Positions 27,329 to 36,784 of a stretch of DNA of 64,000 bases are shown here, piece after piece. This DNA comes from an uncultured Collinsella sp. Lineage in GTDB: Bacteria > Actinomycetota > Coriobacteriia > Coriobacteriales > Coriobacteriaceae. Both the position numbers and the translations under genes were made by a program. A model generated the notes under the pieces. That model ran no database searches and had not been told where the DNA came from. It saw only the letters and a list, made by a program, of their open reading frames with translations. The stretch is from positions 148,304 to 212,303 of the forward strand of contig URRB01000002.1 of NCBI GenBank assembly GCA_900550195.1. Direction: 5' to 3'. The stretch's first letter is position 1, and each line of letters begins with the position of its first letter.

Positions 27329-28753
27329 TTAAGCAGATTGCTTACGCTTTCCAACTACCTTCATGCCCTTGCGAGCAATGTCTAAGAGACCATTCCTGAG
27401 AACGAATAGAATGACAAAGAAAAGCAGGGACTCTGCAATTAGAATGCCATGAGAGAACGGTGCGAAAGACAAAGCCACTTGGGCGCCAATCAGAATAAAG
27501 CTGGCAGCAATCTCTCCCCTGTGAAAATCAAGTTTAATAAACTTACGTGTATCACGCGCACGCACCGCGGCGATAACGGCATAGCTAATAGCAGTAGCGC
27601 CAGCAGCGCCCATAATTCCAAACGCCGGAACAAGAAGCAGAGTGAGCGCTATGTTAACGATTGCTCCGATAGCAGTTGTAGAGAAGGCCTTCTTGCTTTC
27701 TTTGGTAACGACATACGTTGTTCCAAAGAAAGCGGCAACGCAGGAAAAGAGATTCGCAAGCGATAGCATAGCAACTGGCTGCCACGAGCCTTCATATGAT
27801 GAACTCATGAGGAACGTGTAGACGGGGTAAGCAGACGCAGCGATAAGGGACGATGCCACAGCAAGAACCACAAAGATATAGCGAAAGACCGTCGACTGAA
27901 ACTTAGCATTGTCCGCGGATTCTCGCTCTTCAATTGCGGAAATCTGCCATGCCTGCATGAAAATGTTGTAAACGATGTTCACGATCTGAGGGATTTTCTG
28001 GGCAACGTTGTAGATACCGTTTGCGCCGGCACCAATGAAGAACAGTATTACATACCTGTCGGAAGCCGACATAATCCACCACATAAGCGAGTTCGGAATT
28101 AGAGGTATGCAGTAGGTCAACATGTCATTTAGCGCATGTCTATTTAAGCTGGAGAATGCTAGGTAATTCCATAGTCTACAGGACACGATGATATGCAAAG
28201 CTCCGATGAATTGTGCAACAACCATAGAAGCAAGGTATCCGCCAACACCAAGGTGCCACACTGCAAGTGCAAGTACGTTCGAAAAGGCAGTAACAAATGT
28301 AATGACAACGCCATTTGCGGCGAATGCCTTTGAATTGCCGATTCCGCGAAGAAGCTGCATGAATACGTAGTTGAAACTGGTCAAGCAAAGTAAGAGCAAG
28401 AAATAAACGACGTTATCACCAATGACGCTGAACATGCGAAACAACGGGAACAGCAGCCAGCAAATAACCCAACCAGCGATAACAACAAGCAGCGAATTCG
28501 ACGCAATGGTTTTAACATCGACTTCCTTTGAAACTGTAAAGCGAAGAACAGCTTCGTTCATGCCAACCATAGCAAACGGGACGAGCAAATTGACCGTAGT
28601 GGTAACAAGGTCAGCTGTGCCATACTCTGCGGTCGTTAAATAATAAGTATAAAAGGGAACAATAAGAAAGGTGATAACCTTGCTACCCAGGTTCCCAATA
28701 AAGAAAACCACAGAGTTCTTGACTAATTTCTTATATTTACTTTCTGCAGCCAT
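27329..28753 (-). CDS. Oligosaccharide flippase, Wzx-like
   Basis: A 474-aa integral membrane protein with 12-14 predicted helices, the MOP/Wzx flippase architecture. It would move undecaprenyl-linked repeat units across the membrane for the neighbouring Wzy-type polymerase. N-terminal block KNSVVFFIGNLGSKVITFLI and the loop EYGTADLVTTTVNLLVPFA are typical of this family. The ATG at 28753 is preferred (GGATAGG upstream) over a TTG at 28786 that directly follows the previous stop. It is the last gene of the cluster, followed by a terminator. AT-richer than the proximal cluster genes. Confidence 0.88.
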   Translation of the reverse strand: MAAESKYKKLVKNSVVFFIGNLGSKVITFLIVPFYTYYLTTAEYGTADLVTTTVNLLVPFAMVGMNEAVLRFTVSKEVDVKTIASNSLLVVIAGWVICWLLFPLFRMFSVIGDNVVYFLLLLCLTSFNYVFMQLLRGIGNSKAFAANGVVITFVTAFSNVLALAVWHLGVGGYLASMVVAQFIGALHIIVSCRLWNYLAFSSLNRHALNDMLTYCIPLIPNSLMWWIMSASDRYVILFFIGAGANGIYNVAQKIPQIVNIVYNIFMQAWQISAIEERESADNAKFQSTVFRYIFVVLAVASSLIAASAYPVYTFLMSSSYEGSWQPVAMLSLANLFSCVAAFFGTTYVVTKESKKAFSTTAIGAIVNIALTLLLVPAFGIMGAAGATAISYAVIAAVRARDTRKFIKLDFHRGEIAASFILIGAQVALSFAPFSHGILIAESLLFFVILFVLRNGLLDIARKGMKVVGKRKQSA

Positions 28754-28793
28754 CTGCCTATCCAAACCATATAGCGAAAACAACAAATACGGC

Positions 28794-30005
28794 CTACTTA
28801 CCGAGTATCCGTTTGAGTTTTCGCCTCACACGAATCAAAAATGTATCCTCAAAGCTCCACTTCGAAGAAAGCTCCCTTATGCTCGCACCGTCGGCAAGAG
28901 CATGCAGAAACTTATTTCTTTGAGGATGAGGGGCTACGGAAGTAGCAAGCGCAGGATTCCCGCCAATCACCTCTTCATAGCTAGAAGGCCCTATTTCAAG
29001 CTTAGGCGATACCCTGTCGAACCATTTCTTTCCTTTATCGGTATTGCACAGAACGGCAGAGACCCCCATAGAGGAATCAACTTCGGGATGAATGGAGGGG
29101 AATCCCCAAAAATCACCAAGAGTTAAATCTGACCCGCAAGAGCGCTTTGCCGGACAATCAAAACATGAAGAACGTAATGACGCGTTATCCAAAAATGCTC
29201 TCATATACCAATCGTCGCCATAACGTCCGCCGGTGACGCGGCAATCGTCTTTCTCCGTCCTTGCGTAGTAAAGGACGGAGTAAGACGACCATCCGGTCGT
29301 CTTACTCCGGAAATTGATATCATCAATTTCAGAGTTTTGGGCAGAAGACTGGAATTCAATCCATTTTCTCCAGAGCAGAGGCGATGGGGCGCCGTGGCAG
29401 ATAACGTCAGCAGAAATAAAGAAAGCGGAATCTGCTAGCTTGCCCAGATAGTTCCTCATGCCGGAAACCTGACAAGCAGTGCCCGTAAAGAAAACTAAGC
29501 GTTTCGCCAGAAGATATTCCTTGACCTCTCGATAAAGAGAAGCGGGAATCTCGCTTTGAACATATTTTGATCGTTGGAGTCTTTTAAGATCCTCTAAATC
29601 AGTAGCACACTCATGTCGAACCGTATGGCAGTGCTCCCGGAAAGAAGCCCCGACGACAACGCCATCGGACTTAATAGCAGCATCGGCAAGCACACCAAAG
29701 AGCCCTCCAGACGATGATTGCTGGAGAACGTCACTTGAAAGAGACTTGGCCCAAGACACTTCAACAGGCTCGACAACGGGATTGCGACTTAATACGGGGC
29801 AAGTCGAGTCACAAGCACCGCACCCGATACATAGGTCGGAATTGAAGCTGGGCCTTAAGAAGCCCACCTCGTCCGGCGTCATCGAAAGACATCCCTTCGG
29901 GCATTTGGCAGAGCAGGCGCCGCATCCACAGCAGGAATCACCCAGAGAGATGATTTCTGGTGCCCTATCAGCCCTTCCCGACTGTTCTTGCTGAGTCATT
30001 CTCAT
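28794..30005 (-). CDS. FrhB-type ferredoxin-containing protein in polysaccharide cluster
   Basis: A 403-aa protein with two 4Fe-4S motifs at the N-terminus (CCGCGACSAKCPKGC and CIGCGACDSTCPVL, residues about 22-75), then the coenzyme F420 hydrogenase/dehydrogenase beta-subunit N- and C-terminal domains, for example QQSSSGGLFGVLAD and FFTGTACQVSGMRNYL. Such proteins are regularly found in capsule and exopolysaccharide clusters next to pyruvyl transferases, where they probably carry out a redox step on a sugar or its precursor; F420 use is not implied. The start overlaps the upstream glycosyltransferase stop as ATGA. Confidence 0.85.
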   Translation of the reverse strand: MRMTQQEQSGRADRAPEIISLGDSCCGCGACSAKCPKGCLSMTPDEVGFLRPSFNSDLCIGCGACDSTCPVLSRNPVVEPVEVSWAKSLSSDVLQQSSSGGLFGVLADAAIKSDGVVVGASFREHCHTVRHECATDLEDLKRLQRSKYVQSEIPASLYREVKEYLLAKRLVFFTGTACQVSGMRNYLGKLADSAFFISADVICHGAPSPLLWRKWIEFQSSAQNSEIDDINFRSKTTGWSSYSVLYYARTEKDDCRVTGGRYGDDWYMRAFLDNASLRSSCFDCPAKRSCGSDLTLGDFWGFPSIHPEVDSSMGVSAVLCNTDKGKKWFDRVSPKLEIGPSSYEEVIGGNPALATSVAPHPQRNKFLHALADGASIRELSSKWSFEDTFLIRVRRKLKRILGK

Positions 30006-30988
30006 TTCCTCTTCTTTACGGCACGCAATGTTGAATTAAATGCCCTCGAAACAATTCGTGGAGCGTTAAGATACATCGCTCTACGCACCCTATCGACACC
30101 ACTTAGCTGAGAACTGTCACACTCGGTAAACCTAATAGCGTTAAATAGTCGATCTTCCTCGTTGGAGCTCATTTGGCCCGAATCGATGCCCATTCCAAGA
30201 ATCCTCAAAGCCTCATGAACCTTGAACTGACGAAGATGACTAACGATCTCAGGACTGTTCCCTTGATAACCAATCATCTGATCAATAGCATCGAGAGAGC
30301 TTAGCAAACTATGGTTGAAGCCGCTGGTGGTAGCGCTTCCAGGGCGATCCAAAATATTCCACAACGCAAGGGGCTCATAGTGAAGGCCGCGACATACCTT
30401 AAGATAGGTAAATACAAAAAGACCATCCTCGGTATGGGCAATCCGCTCATCAAACCTTAAGCCGCACCGTTCAATTAACTCACGAGAAAAAAGCTTATAG
30501 CAGGAACTGCCGATATGTATCGAATTGTAAACTCCAAAGCGGAGAATAGCGGCATCGGAGGATAGATCTTCAATGGACATGTCGACAATCTGATTGCCGC
30601 AAACCTCCAAGCCGTTAACCACAGAAACAAAATTTGCATCTGCAGCAATTAGGGCACCCGGTTTAAGGCTTTGCATCCGCATCATCTGCTCGCATGCTTC
30701 AGGTTCAAGCCAGTCATCAGAGTCGAGAAAGATAACATAGTCACCAGTCGCAAGATTCAGCGCATGGTTGCGTGCGCGAGAGACACCGGAGTTTTCTTGG
30801 CGTGAAAGCACCACCCTTGAATCAGCAGAATACGTCTGGAGAACACTCCATGTGCCATCAGACGACCCGTCGTCGACAACGACAACCTCAATGTCCTCAT
30901 ACGTCTGGGAGAGAGCAGAAGAGACACCGCGCCCGATATAATTCTCAACATTAAATGCGGGAATAATTATCGATACTTTGCCTTTCAT
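30002..30988 (-). CDS. GT2 family glycosyltransferase
   Basis: A 328-aa GT-A fold glycosyltransferase. The N-terminus has KVSIIIPAFNVENYIGR, the donor-binding VVVVDDGSSDGTW, and the DxD-like motif FLDSDDWLEPEA near residue 90. A HTEDGLF block near 185 supplies the ED catalytic-base region typical of GT2 enzymes that add sugars to a lipid-linked unit. The ATG at 30988 is preferred over a TTG right after the preceding stop. It sits between an ATP-grasp gene and the FrhB-type gene and acts on the cytosolic membrane face. Confidence 0.88.
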   Translation of the reverse strand: MKGKVSIIIPAFNVENYIGRGVSSALSQTYEDIEVVVVDDGSSDGTWSVLQTYSADSRVVLSRQENSGVSRARNHALNLATGDYVIFLDSDDWLEPEACEQMMRMQSLKPGALIAADANFVSVVNGLEVCGNQIVDMSIEDLSSDAAILRFGVYNSIHIGSSCYKLFSRELIERCGLRFDERIAHTEDGLFVFTYLKVCRGLHYEPLALWNILDRPGSATTSGFNHSLLSSLDAIDQMIGYQGNSPEIVSHLRQFKVHEALRILGMGIDSGQMSSNEEDRLFNAIRFTECDSSQLSGVDRVRRAMYLNAPRIVSRAFNSTLRAVKKRK

Positions 30989-30997
30989 AGGCGGCAA

Positions 30998-32167
30998 CTA
31001 CCCCAAATCTTTATAACCGAATTTATATTTAAGCCGCTCGTGAGGAGCCAAATTGTTCATGAAACGAAGCCACTGAAGTATTTCCGCCGTTGCGTCACCA
31101 AACCCTGGAATGCCATTCGCCATCTGGGAAAGCCAAATAGAGCCTCCCCTAATATTGGCTTCAATAACAATCGGCGCGCCATCTTCCCCGATGGTAAAGT
31201 CCCAACTGATAAGGCCCATTTGAGGCATCAACGAATGCATGCGCTTCGCCGCATCAATAGCACCGGGAACACCAGCAATCTTATATCCCTGAAAAACAAC
31301 CCCCGTGTCAGGATGTTTCTCGAACCGATCATTAAACTCAGTAAGGGCCGATGGTGCAAGCAAACCTTCATTTGAAATGCCAAGGAACATGCCGCCAGCA
31401 TGCGCATTATCCACCGCACTCTTTCCGCGACCAATCCTCATCAGCAGAGGTAAAGAACGGAGTTCGCCTTGCCAGCGGTATGTCATAATCCTCAGCGTAT
31501 TAACGCTCTCAGGATGTAATTTAACCACTGAAGAATGGCATGAGATTACTTCTTGAACTGTAAAATCACTGCCGAGCAATTCGAATAATTCTTCAGCAGT
31601 TGTACCCGTCGCAGCATCGACACCGGAAGCAAAGCAATAAGACCCGCAGCCTTCGCCTGAACAAGTCCCTACTGTCGGTTTTGCAAAGCAAGCACCACAG
31701 TTGCCAATTAAATTAAGTGCTGTCTCTTTGGAAATCTCTTTGAAGTCGGAATTGCGAAGAACCCCAGACGTGCTTGTAACGATTGGACGTGGAGTTCTAA
31801 CCCCAGCTCTTTCGGCAAACAATGGAAGAAGATTCTTATCCTCAAATACGGTGGCATACGCCACCGGCATATTCATATATCGTTCGAACTCAGGGATAAA
31901 CAGGAGTTCCGGAAAAAACCTGACATCGAACTTGCCAGAAATTGCAAGATTATGCCGATGCCATGTGTAAGGGATTTTTCTACCATAGTTCTCAACATAA
32001 AAATTGTCGATGGCACGCATTTGCTCGGAAGAGAGCTCGACATCGCTGAGAATAGATTTTCTTTTGGGATCTTTAAACTTCGCAATTTCTGCCTGTCGAG
32101 CGCGATGAATCTTAACGTTCTCCAAGACATCATATAAGCCATCTTTAACATCTGATTTGAGAGACAT
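30998..32167 (-). CDS. Sugar-transfer-associated ATP-grasp protein
   Basis: A 389-aa protein of the ATP-grasp family found in polysaccharide clusters (ATPgrasp_ST type). Features are CFAKPTVGTCSGEGCGSYCF near residues 165-185 as the nucleotide loop, KLHPESVNTLRIMTYRW, and the C-terminal metal-site block SWDFTIGEDGAPIVIEANIR. ATP-grasp enzymes form amide or ester bonds using ATP, so an aminoacyl or similar decoration of the polymer is possible. The ATG at 32167 has CGGAGAA 5 nt upstream; the frame open beyond it has no ribosome site. It shares its operon with a second, unrelated ATP-grasp protein of the TupA type. Confidence 0.82.
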   Translation of the reverse strand: MSLKSDVKDGLYDVLENVKIHRARQAEIAKFKDPKRKSILSDVELSSEQMRAIDNFYVENYGRKIPYTWHRHNLAISGKFDVRFFPELLFIPEFERYMNMPVAYATVFEDKNLLPLFAERAGVRTPRPIVTSTSGVLRNSDFKEISKETALNLIGNCGACFAKPTVGTCSGEGCGSYCFASGVDAATGTTAEELFELLGSDFTVQEVISCHSSVVKLHPESVNTLRIMTYRWQGELRSLPLLMRIGRGKSAVDNAHAGGMFLGISNEGLLAPSALTEFNDRFEKHPDTGVVFQGYKIAGVPGAIDAAKRMHSLMPQMGLISWDFTIGEDGAPIVIEANIRGGSIWLSQMANGIPGFGDATAEILQWLRFMNNLAPHERLKYKFGYKDLG

Positions 32168-32196
32168 GTGTTCTCCGATAACTGAAGGGGACGAAT

Positions 32197-33273
32197 TTAA
32201 CGTGACAAAGCGTCTAATAAGTATGAATTGGAATATGCCCTGCGAATATCTATAGCACGGTCGATTCCAGAATAGTCGCAGTTGAGCGCGCGTGTCGCAT
32301 CCGAGATACCCCAACGTTCCTCGAGGCCACACAACTGCAGCAAGGTGTTAATACGACTGTTCATGTTGGAGCCGTTCGCATGCTTGCGATCAAAAAAGAC
32401 AAAGGGACGCTTAAACAAAATCGAAAAAACCGATGCATGAAAACTATCGGTTAAGACGCAGTCGGCCTTATCGATATAAGAAAGGAAATCCGAAGGATCA
32501 CCGCCAAAATAGCGGCACTTAGGATTCATGTAGTCAACAATTTCATACCCGAGTGACTTCAACTCCGCCGTCAATTTAACCTGAGCATCAGACTGCTCGC
32601 CAAGATTAAATTGAAATACGTACTTCTGCTTGCAAGCCACAGGCTTTTCTATCTTACGCCATTGATTTGCAGTCAAAAGCATGGTCGGATCCAGGGTAAC
32701 CGGCACTTTTCGACCAGTCAGTTCCTCTACAATGCGAGCTCCGGCATCTTCTCGCACGCTAATATCCGAAAAACATTCAAGAGCTTCCTTAAAGGAAGAC
32801 GCCCAATTCTCGGGAAGAGATGCCAGACCGAAACTGGCAGAGTAAGCTACTCGCTTATTGGCATCGGCAAATTGAAGAAGATAATCATTGGCGCATCTGC
32901 ACTCCAACGAATCGCCCCACCAAAGGGGATTCCAGACCTGATCACTTCCGACAACAAAATAGTCGTACTCATCATTCAATTGAGTCGAAAGACCACTGCC
33001 GTTCGTTGAAATAATTCTTGTAGGAATTAGAGATTCCGTAAACTTAGAAAAAGCGGTATCGCGACCATGCTCCTTTTTAGTCCTGAGCCTTATCGCACCG
33101 TTCTCTTTTTCAAAATACTTGTGAAAAATGGATTTAAGTGCAGATGATTTTTCAAGAGTAACGAGCGTATCTACATCATGTCCCATTTGGCTCAAAACGG
33201 TATGAAGTGCATAATTCTGAAGTCTATTGCCGTAATTAAAATTACCGAATAGTGTAACGATACCAATTCTCAT
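32197..33273 (-). CDS. Polysaccharide pyruvyl transferase family protein
   Basis: A 358-aa protein of the CsaB/PssM-type family that transfers a pyruvyl group from phosphoenolpyruvate to a sugar, or acts as a related sugar-modifying enzyme. The start RIGIVTLFGNFNYGNRLQNY is the family's N-terminal signature (xxNxGNxLQxYA), followed by DYFVVGSDQVWNPLW near 110, and ADCVLTDSFHASVFSILFKR with PFVFFDRKH near 290-310, where the His-Ala block is conserved. The ATG at 33273 is chosen (AAGGTGA 9 nt upstream); a GTG at 33285 is less likely. Commonly adjacent to FrhB-type and ATP-grasp genes, as here. Confidence 0.87.
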   Translation of the reverse strand: MRIGIVTLFGNFNYGNRLQNYALHTVLSQMGHDVDTLVTLEKSSALKSIFHKYFEKENGAIRLRTKKEHGRDTAFSKFTESLIPTRIISTNGSGLSTQLNDEYDYFVVGSDQVWNPLWWGDSLECRCANDYLLQFADANKRVAYSASFGLASLPENWASSFKEALECFSDISVREDAGARIVEELTGRKVPVTLDPTMLLTANQWRKIEKPVACKQKYVFQFNLGEQSDAQVKLTAELKSLGYEIVDYMNPKCRYFGGDPSDFLSYIDKADCVLTDSFHASVFSILFKRPFVFFDRKHANGSNMNSRINTLLQLCGLEERWGISDATRALNCDYSGIDRAIDIRRAYSNSYLLDALSR

Positions 33274-33306
33274 ATTAATAATCACCTTATCGTGCTTCTA
33301 AACGAA

Positions 33307-34227
33307 TTATTGATCCCCATAGGCAAGCGACAAATCAATGAGCGATCCGAGCCATAAATCGTTTTTCTCATCAATGGGGTCAAGTCCGGCCCCATTAAAC
33401 AGCGTTAACTCTCCGAAAACCAAGCGATCGCCCAGAACGTACCAATCACAACGCACTTGAGGAATTCCCCTGGTGAGGACACTACTCAACTCAAGCATTT
33501 TCTCAAGCTTTTCAGGACGCTCAACCTCAACAGGAGAAACTGGAATGCCAGCCCAATCAATGGAGACTGGATTCCAATCCTGATCGTAATAGTTGCAAGT
33601 ATGTTCGCCAAACCTGCCCCTATGCACCTCAATAAGGCGAGGATTTCCGTTAAAGCACGTGACTTTATAGTCAACCAGGCCAGTATCGAGACCTTCATCC
33701 TCAAGATATTCTTCCGCCATGACCATTGGGGTAACATCCTTATAGGGCCACTCCCTTGTCCACCAAAAATAATTACTATTGAGGTGTCTACGAAGAACTC
33801 TCTTGGCCACAGCAAAATCAAACGTGGATTTGTCGCGGCAGATAGCAACTCCCCCGCTGTCATGATTCGTCTTAAGTACGAATTGATCGGGAAGATTCTC
33901 GAGACCTATGTTCTCAACACAGTTCCAAGAGCCATAAGTCTTAGAAACGTATTGGGCGCCGATTTTGTCAGCAACCCACTGCTTAACGGCCAGCTTATCA
34001 ACAAGGACATTGTAGAGAGGGTTACGATCATGAAGCTTTAGCCAGTTCAGCTTCTCGTTAAAGCCTTTTGGATTATCAAGATTGATATTCTTTCCAATCA
34101 GCGCCCTATACATTAATTTTAAGTGAATCTCATCAGGCAAGCAGCGAGTCCATCCCCATTTTGAGATTAATGAGTAAGCTCTCATAGGATGCTTCAGATA
34201 CTGAACTGCTTTACTAATTTTTCCCAT
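33307..34227 (-). CDS. TupA-like ATP-grasp protein
   Basis: A 306-aa protein of the TupA-like ATP-grasp family. Typical blocks are NPKGFNEKLNWLKLHDRNPL near residue 53, DKLAVKQWVADKIG near 77, FVLKTNHDSGGVAICRDK near 117, DYKVTCFNGNPRLIEVH near 187, and VRCDWYVLGDRLVFGELTLF near 258. TupA is linked to teichuronopeptide synthesis, where poly-glutamate/glucuronate chains are joined, so a peptide or amide bond to the uronic-acid polymer is a reasonable guess in a cluster that also makes UDP-glucuronate. The ATG at 34227 follows GGAGATAA. It directly follows the polymerase gene. Confidence 0.85.
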   Translation of the reverse strand: MGKISKAVQYLKHPMRAYSLISKWGWTRCLPDEIHLKLMYRALIGKNINLDNPKGFNEKLNWLKLHDRNPLYNVLVDKLAVKQWVADKIGAQYVSKTYGSWNCVENIGLENLPDQFVLKTNHDSGGVAICRDKSTFDFAVAKRVLRRHLNSNYFWWTREWPYKDVTPMVMAEEYLEDEGLDTGLVDYKVTCFNGNPRLIEVHRGRFGEHTCNYYDQDWNPVSIDWAGIPVSPVEVERPEKLEKMLELSSVLTRGIPQVRCDWYVLGDRLVFGELTLFNGAGLDPIDEKNDLWLGSLIDLSLAYGDQ

Positions 34228-34245
34228 TAATTATCTCCGTTGCTC

Positions 34246-35562
34246 TTACGCACCCTTTTGGCGGGAAATTGAATTCCACCGGAGGCTGCAAGTTATCGCG
34301 ATAGCAAAGAAATACGTAATCAGGTTTGGAATCGTTGTGAATAGAGCTCCGCTCGTGAACGCATAGCTTAAAAAGAAAACCTGAATGCAAAGTGAAAGGC
34401 GTAGAAAAGCTTTTTGTTGCCCCTCCACAACCCTCGAAATAGTCGTGAAGGTCAATACAAAACTTGTTAGACAGCCAGCAAGAACCAAGGCAGTTCCAAA
34501 AAAACCGGTTTCATATAAAAGGTTAAGGAGCTCATTGTGCGCCATATATGTAATAGTAAAACCGTCAGGCCAACGATAGCAGTAGCTAGTCCAGCCATGA
34601 CCAAATAAGGGCGCCTGGGAAAGGCCATTAAGGGCGTAATTCCAAAGAAAGGTCCTATTGTTAACGTTATCCTCGAAGCTGGTACCGCTGGAAAAGGTTG
34701 AATTCAATCTTTCAATTGTCGCCTCAACGCCAGGAACAAGAGGCGCAAGGATGGCCACGGCAAGCAGCATCAATACTGTGACTCCAATAGCCTTTAGATA
34801 TTTATGGCTATTGCCAGAAAGCAAGTAAACAAAACCAATAGCAAAAATCCCGCACAACAAATGAGCCCTTTTTGTAGTCAAAACAAGAGCAATAAAGAAA
34901 ATTAACGCAAGAATGCCGTAGAACCGTTTAGCTGAACTTGATTCGCTGCCATAAAAGGACATAGAGGAAGCGAGTATTAAGCCTATCGTGCAGAAAGTTC
35001 CATTATGACTATAGTGTGACGCTAAGCCCGATCGATAGTCCATTGCCATTGGCACATTTGAATAAAACGTCGGTTTTATAAAACCAGTATAGAGCTGAGG
35101 CGCTACATAGCAGGCAATAGTTGCCAATGCAAAAATGAGTAACACCCCAATAATAACTTTAACGGCAGGCAGAATCCAATTAGGGTTTTCAACTGCAAAA
35201 TAACTAATAACAACTACGGAGACAAGGGCAATAGTTGCAGAAAGGTCATAACCACCGCCCAGTACAAATCCGATAGCAGCCATGACAGCAACCGCGCCCC
35301 ATGGCAATAGCGGCACGATTGCCCTCAGATCAAAGGACATAACCCTGCCACTTCGAACAGCAAGGGCAATCATCAGCATGATGCTCAAAGCAAAAATAAC
35401 AAAACTAATTCTATAAGTTATCAGAGAAGAGCAATAAGCAAATAAGCAGACGAAAAGAGTTATAACGCCAAACGCAAATTCACCTTTGCCCCGCGTCTTC
35501 GGGCAATGCAAGCTTAGATACCTCCTCTTGCGAGTAGAAAAATAAGATGACTTGTCTTCCAA
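34246..35562 (-). CDS. O-antigen ligase/polymerase (Wzy)-like membrane protein
   Basis: A 438-aa membrane protein with about 10-12 hydrophobic helices and a large extracytoplasmic loop, the layout of Wzy/O-antigen ligase proteins that polymerise repeat units on the outer membrane face. The loop includes LNSTFSSGTSFEDNVNNRTF and then FGHGWTSYCYRWPDG, similar to the WaaL/Wzy loop with its GHGxxxxxxR-type element. The start is uncertain: a TTG at 35562 precedes a 30-residue charged N-terminus. It lies about 70 bp from the radical SAM gene, with a marked drop in GC content relative to it. Confidence 0.78.
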   Translation of the reverse strand: MEDKSSYFSTRKRRYLSLHCPKTRGKGEFAFGVITLFVCLFAYCSSLITYRISFVIFALSIMLMIALAVRSGRVMSFDLRAIVPLLPWGAVAVMAAIGFVLGGGYDLSATIALVSVVVISYFAVENPNWILPAVKVIIGVLLIFALATIACYVAPQLYTGFIKPTFYSNVPMAMDYRSGLASHYSHNGTFCTIGLILASSMSFYGSESSSAKRFYGILALIFFIALVLTTKRAHLLCGIFAIGFVYLLSGNSHKYLKAIGVTVLMLLAVAILAPLVPGVEATIERLNSTFSSGTSFEDNVNNRTFLWNYALNGLSQAPLFGHGWTSYCYRWPDGFTITYMAHNELLNLLYETGFFGTALVLAGCLTSFVLTFTTISRVVEGQQKAFLRLSLCIQVFFLSYAFTSGALFTTIPNLITYFFAIAITCSLRWNSISRQKGA

Positions 35563-35633
35563 GCAAAATAACTAAGAAGAGACTTGCTATCTTCACGAAA
35601 ATAGTACAATCAGATGCCGACAACGCTATAGCC

Positions 35634-36779
35634 CTACAGAGCCTCATGCGTCTCGTAAACGTGCGCGTCAGCCTTGGACGCCTCGGACAAACCATCGTTG
35701 ATCTTGGCACACAGGTCACAGGTGGAGCAGGCGTCGAGCTGCTCCTTGGTCACACGGCCTTCCTCGTAATCGCGCACGACCTTGAGCTCGTGCATGTCGT
35801 AGGGCCTCCTGGTGAACAGGGCCTTCACCTTGTGCTTGAGCACCCACCAGCCGGGCTTCCAGATGTACTTGTGCATGGCCGGGCTCACCGAGCCGATCAT
35901 CCAGCAGTTGCGGTCACAGTGGCGGACCTTCGCGCGGACCCTCTCGGCCTGGTCCGAGTTCCAGAGCTCATCCCAGGACTCCTCGTTGAGGTTGCCCATG
36001 ACCTCCTTGTCCTTGGTGCCGTTGCAGGGCATGACGTCGCCGTAGGGGTCGATGAAGAAGGTGTCGAACGCCATGTCGCACGGCAGCAGGCGCGGCTGGC
36101 CGTAGATGTAGTTGATAAGGCCGTGGTTGAAGTAGGCGCGGAACCACTTCTTGGGGCTGTTGGACTTGAGAAGCTCGTTGACCAGGTCCTCGAAGTTCTT
36201 GGCCACCATGGGGCGGTCGTGGATGATGTTCTTTGCCTCGACGAAGTAGAAGCTGTTGTGCAGCGACGCCGTGGCGAACTCCATGCCCAGCTCGTCGGAG
36301 ATCTTGTAGAGCGGCACCAGGTCGGGCGCGTTGAGGTCCTGGACAGTCATGCCGAAGCCAACGTCGGGGTGCTTGAGCTCGACGAGCTTCTTGAGCGTGG
36401 CGTAGCCGCGGTTGTAGCCGTTCTCCAGGCCGCGAATCTTGTCGTTGGTCTGCTGCAGGCCCTCGATGGAGATGCGGATGCCGACGTTGGGGAACTCCTC
36501 GCACAGGTCGATGATGCGGTCGGTGAAGAAGCCGTTGGTGGAGATGACGATGCGGTCGGACTTCTTGTAGAGCTCGCGCACGATGTCCTTGAGGTCCTGT
36601 CGGATGAAGGGCTCGCCGCCGGTGATGTTGGTGAAGTACATCTTGGGGAGCTTCTTGATGGTCTCGATGGAGAGCTCCTCCTCCGGGCGGCTGGGAGCCT
36701 TGTAGCGGTTGCACATGGTGCAGCGCGCGTTGCAGCGGTAGGTGACGATGACGGTGCCGTTGAGTTTCTTTTCGGCCAT
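35634..36779 (-). CDS. Radical SAM protein with SPASM-like C-terminal domain
   Basis: A 381-aa radical SAM enzyme. The cluster motif CNARCTMC is at residues 17-24, and NITGGEPFIRQDL near 52 is the SAM-binding GGE block. Near residue 230, LPCDMAFDTFFIDPYGDVMP with the following CNGTK begins a SPASM-like cysteine set, extended by CDRNC and ending in CSTCDLC, for auxiliary Fe-S clusters. SPASM proteins mostly modify peptides, but relatives in polysaccharide clusters exist. The ATG at 36779 lies 5 nt from the previous stop, so it is an operon member. It is GC-rich, like ugd and the epimerase, and unlike the AT-rich genes downstream. Its substrate is unknown. Confidence 0.85.
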   Translation of the reverse strand: MAEKKLNGTVIVTYRCNARCTMCNRYKAPSRPEEELSIETIKKLPKMYFTNITGGEPFIRQDLKDIVRELYKKSDRIVISTNGFFTDRIIDLCEEFPNVGIRISIEGLQQTNDKIRGLENGYNRGYATLKKLVELKHPDVGFGMTVQDLNAPDLVPLYKISDELGMEFATASLHNSFYFVEAKNIIHDRPMVAKNFEDLVNELLKSNSPKKWFRAYFNHGLINYIYGQPRLLPCDMAFDTFFIDPYGDVMPCNGTKDKEVMGNLNEESWDELWNSDQAERVRAKVRHCDRNCWMIGSVSPAMHKYIWKPGWWVLKHKVKALFTRRPYDMHELKVVRDYEEGRVTKEQLDACSTCDLCAKINDGLSEASKADAHVYETHEAL

Positions 36780-36784
36780 GTGGA

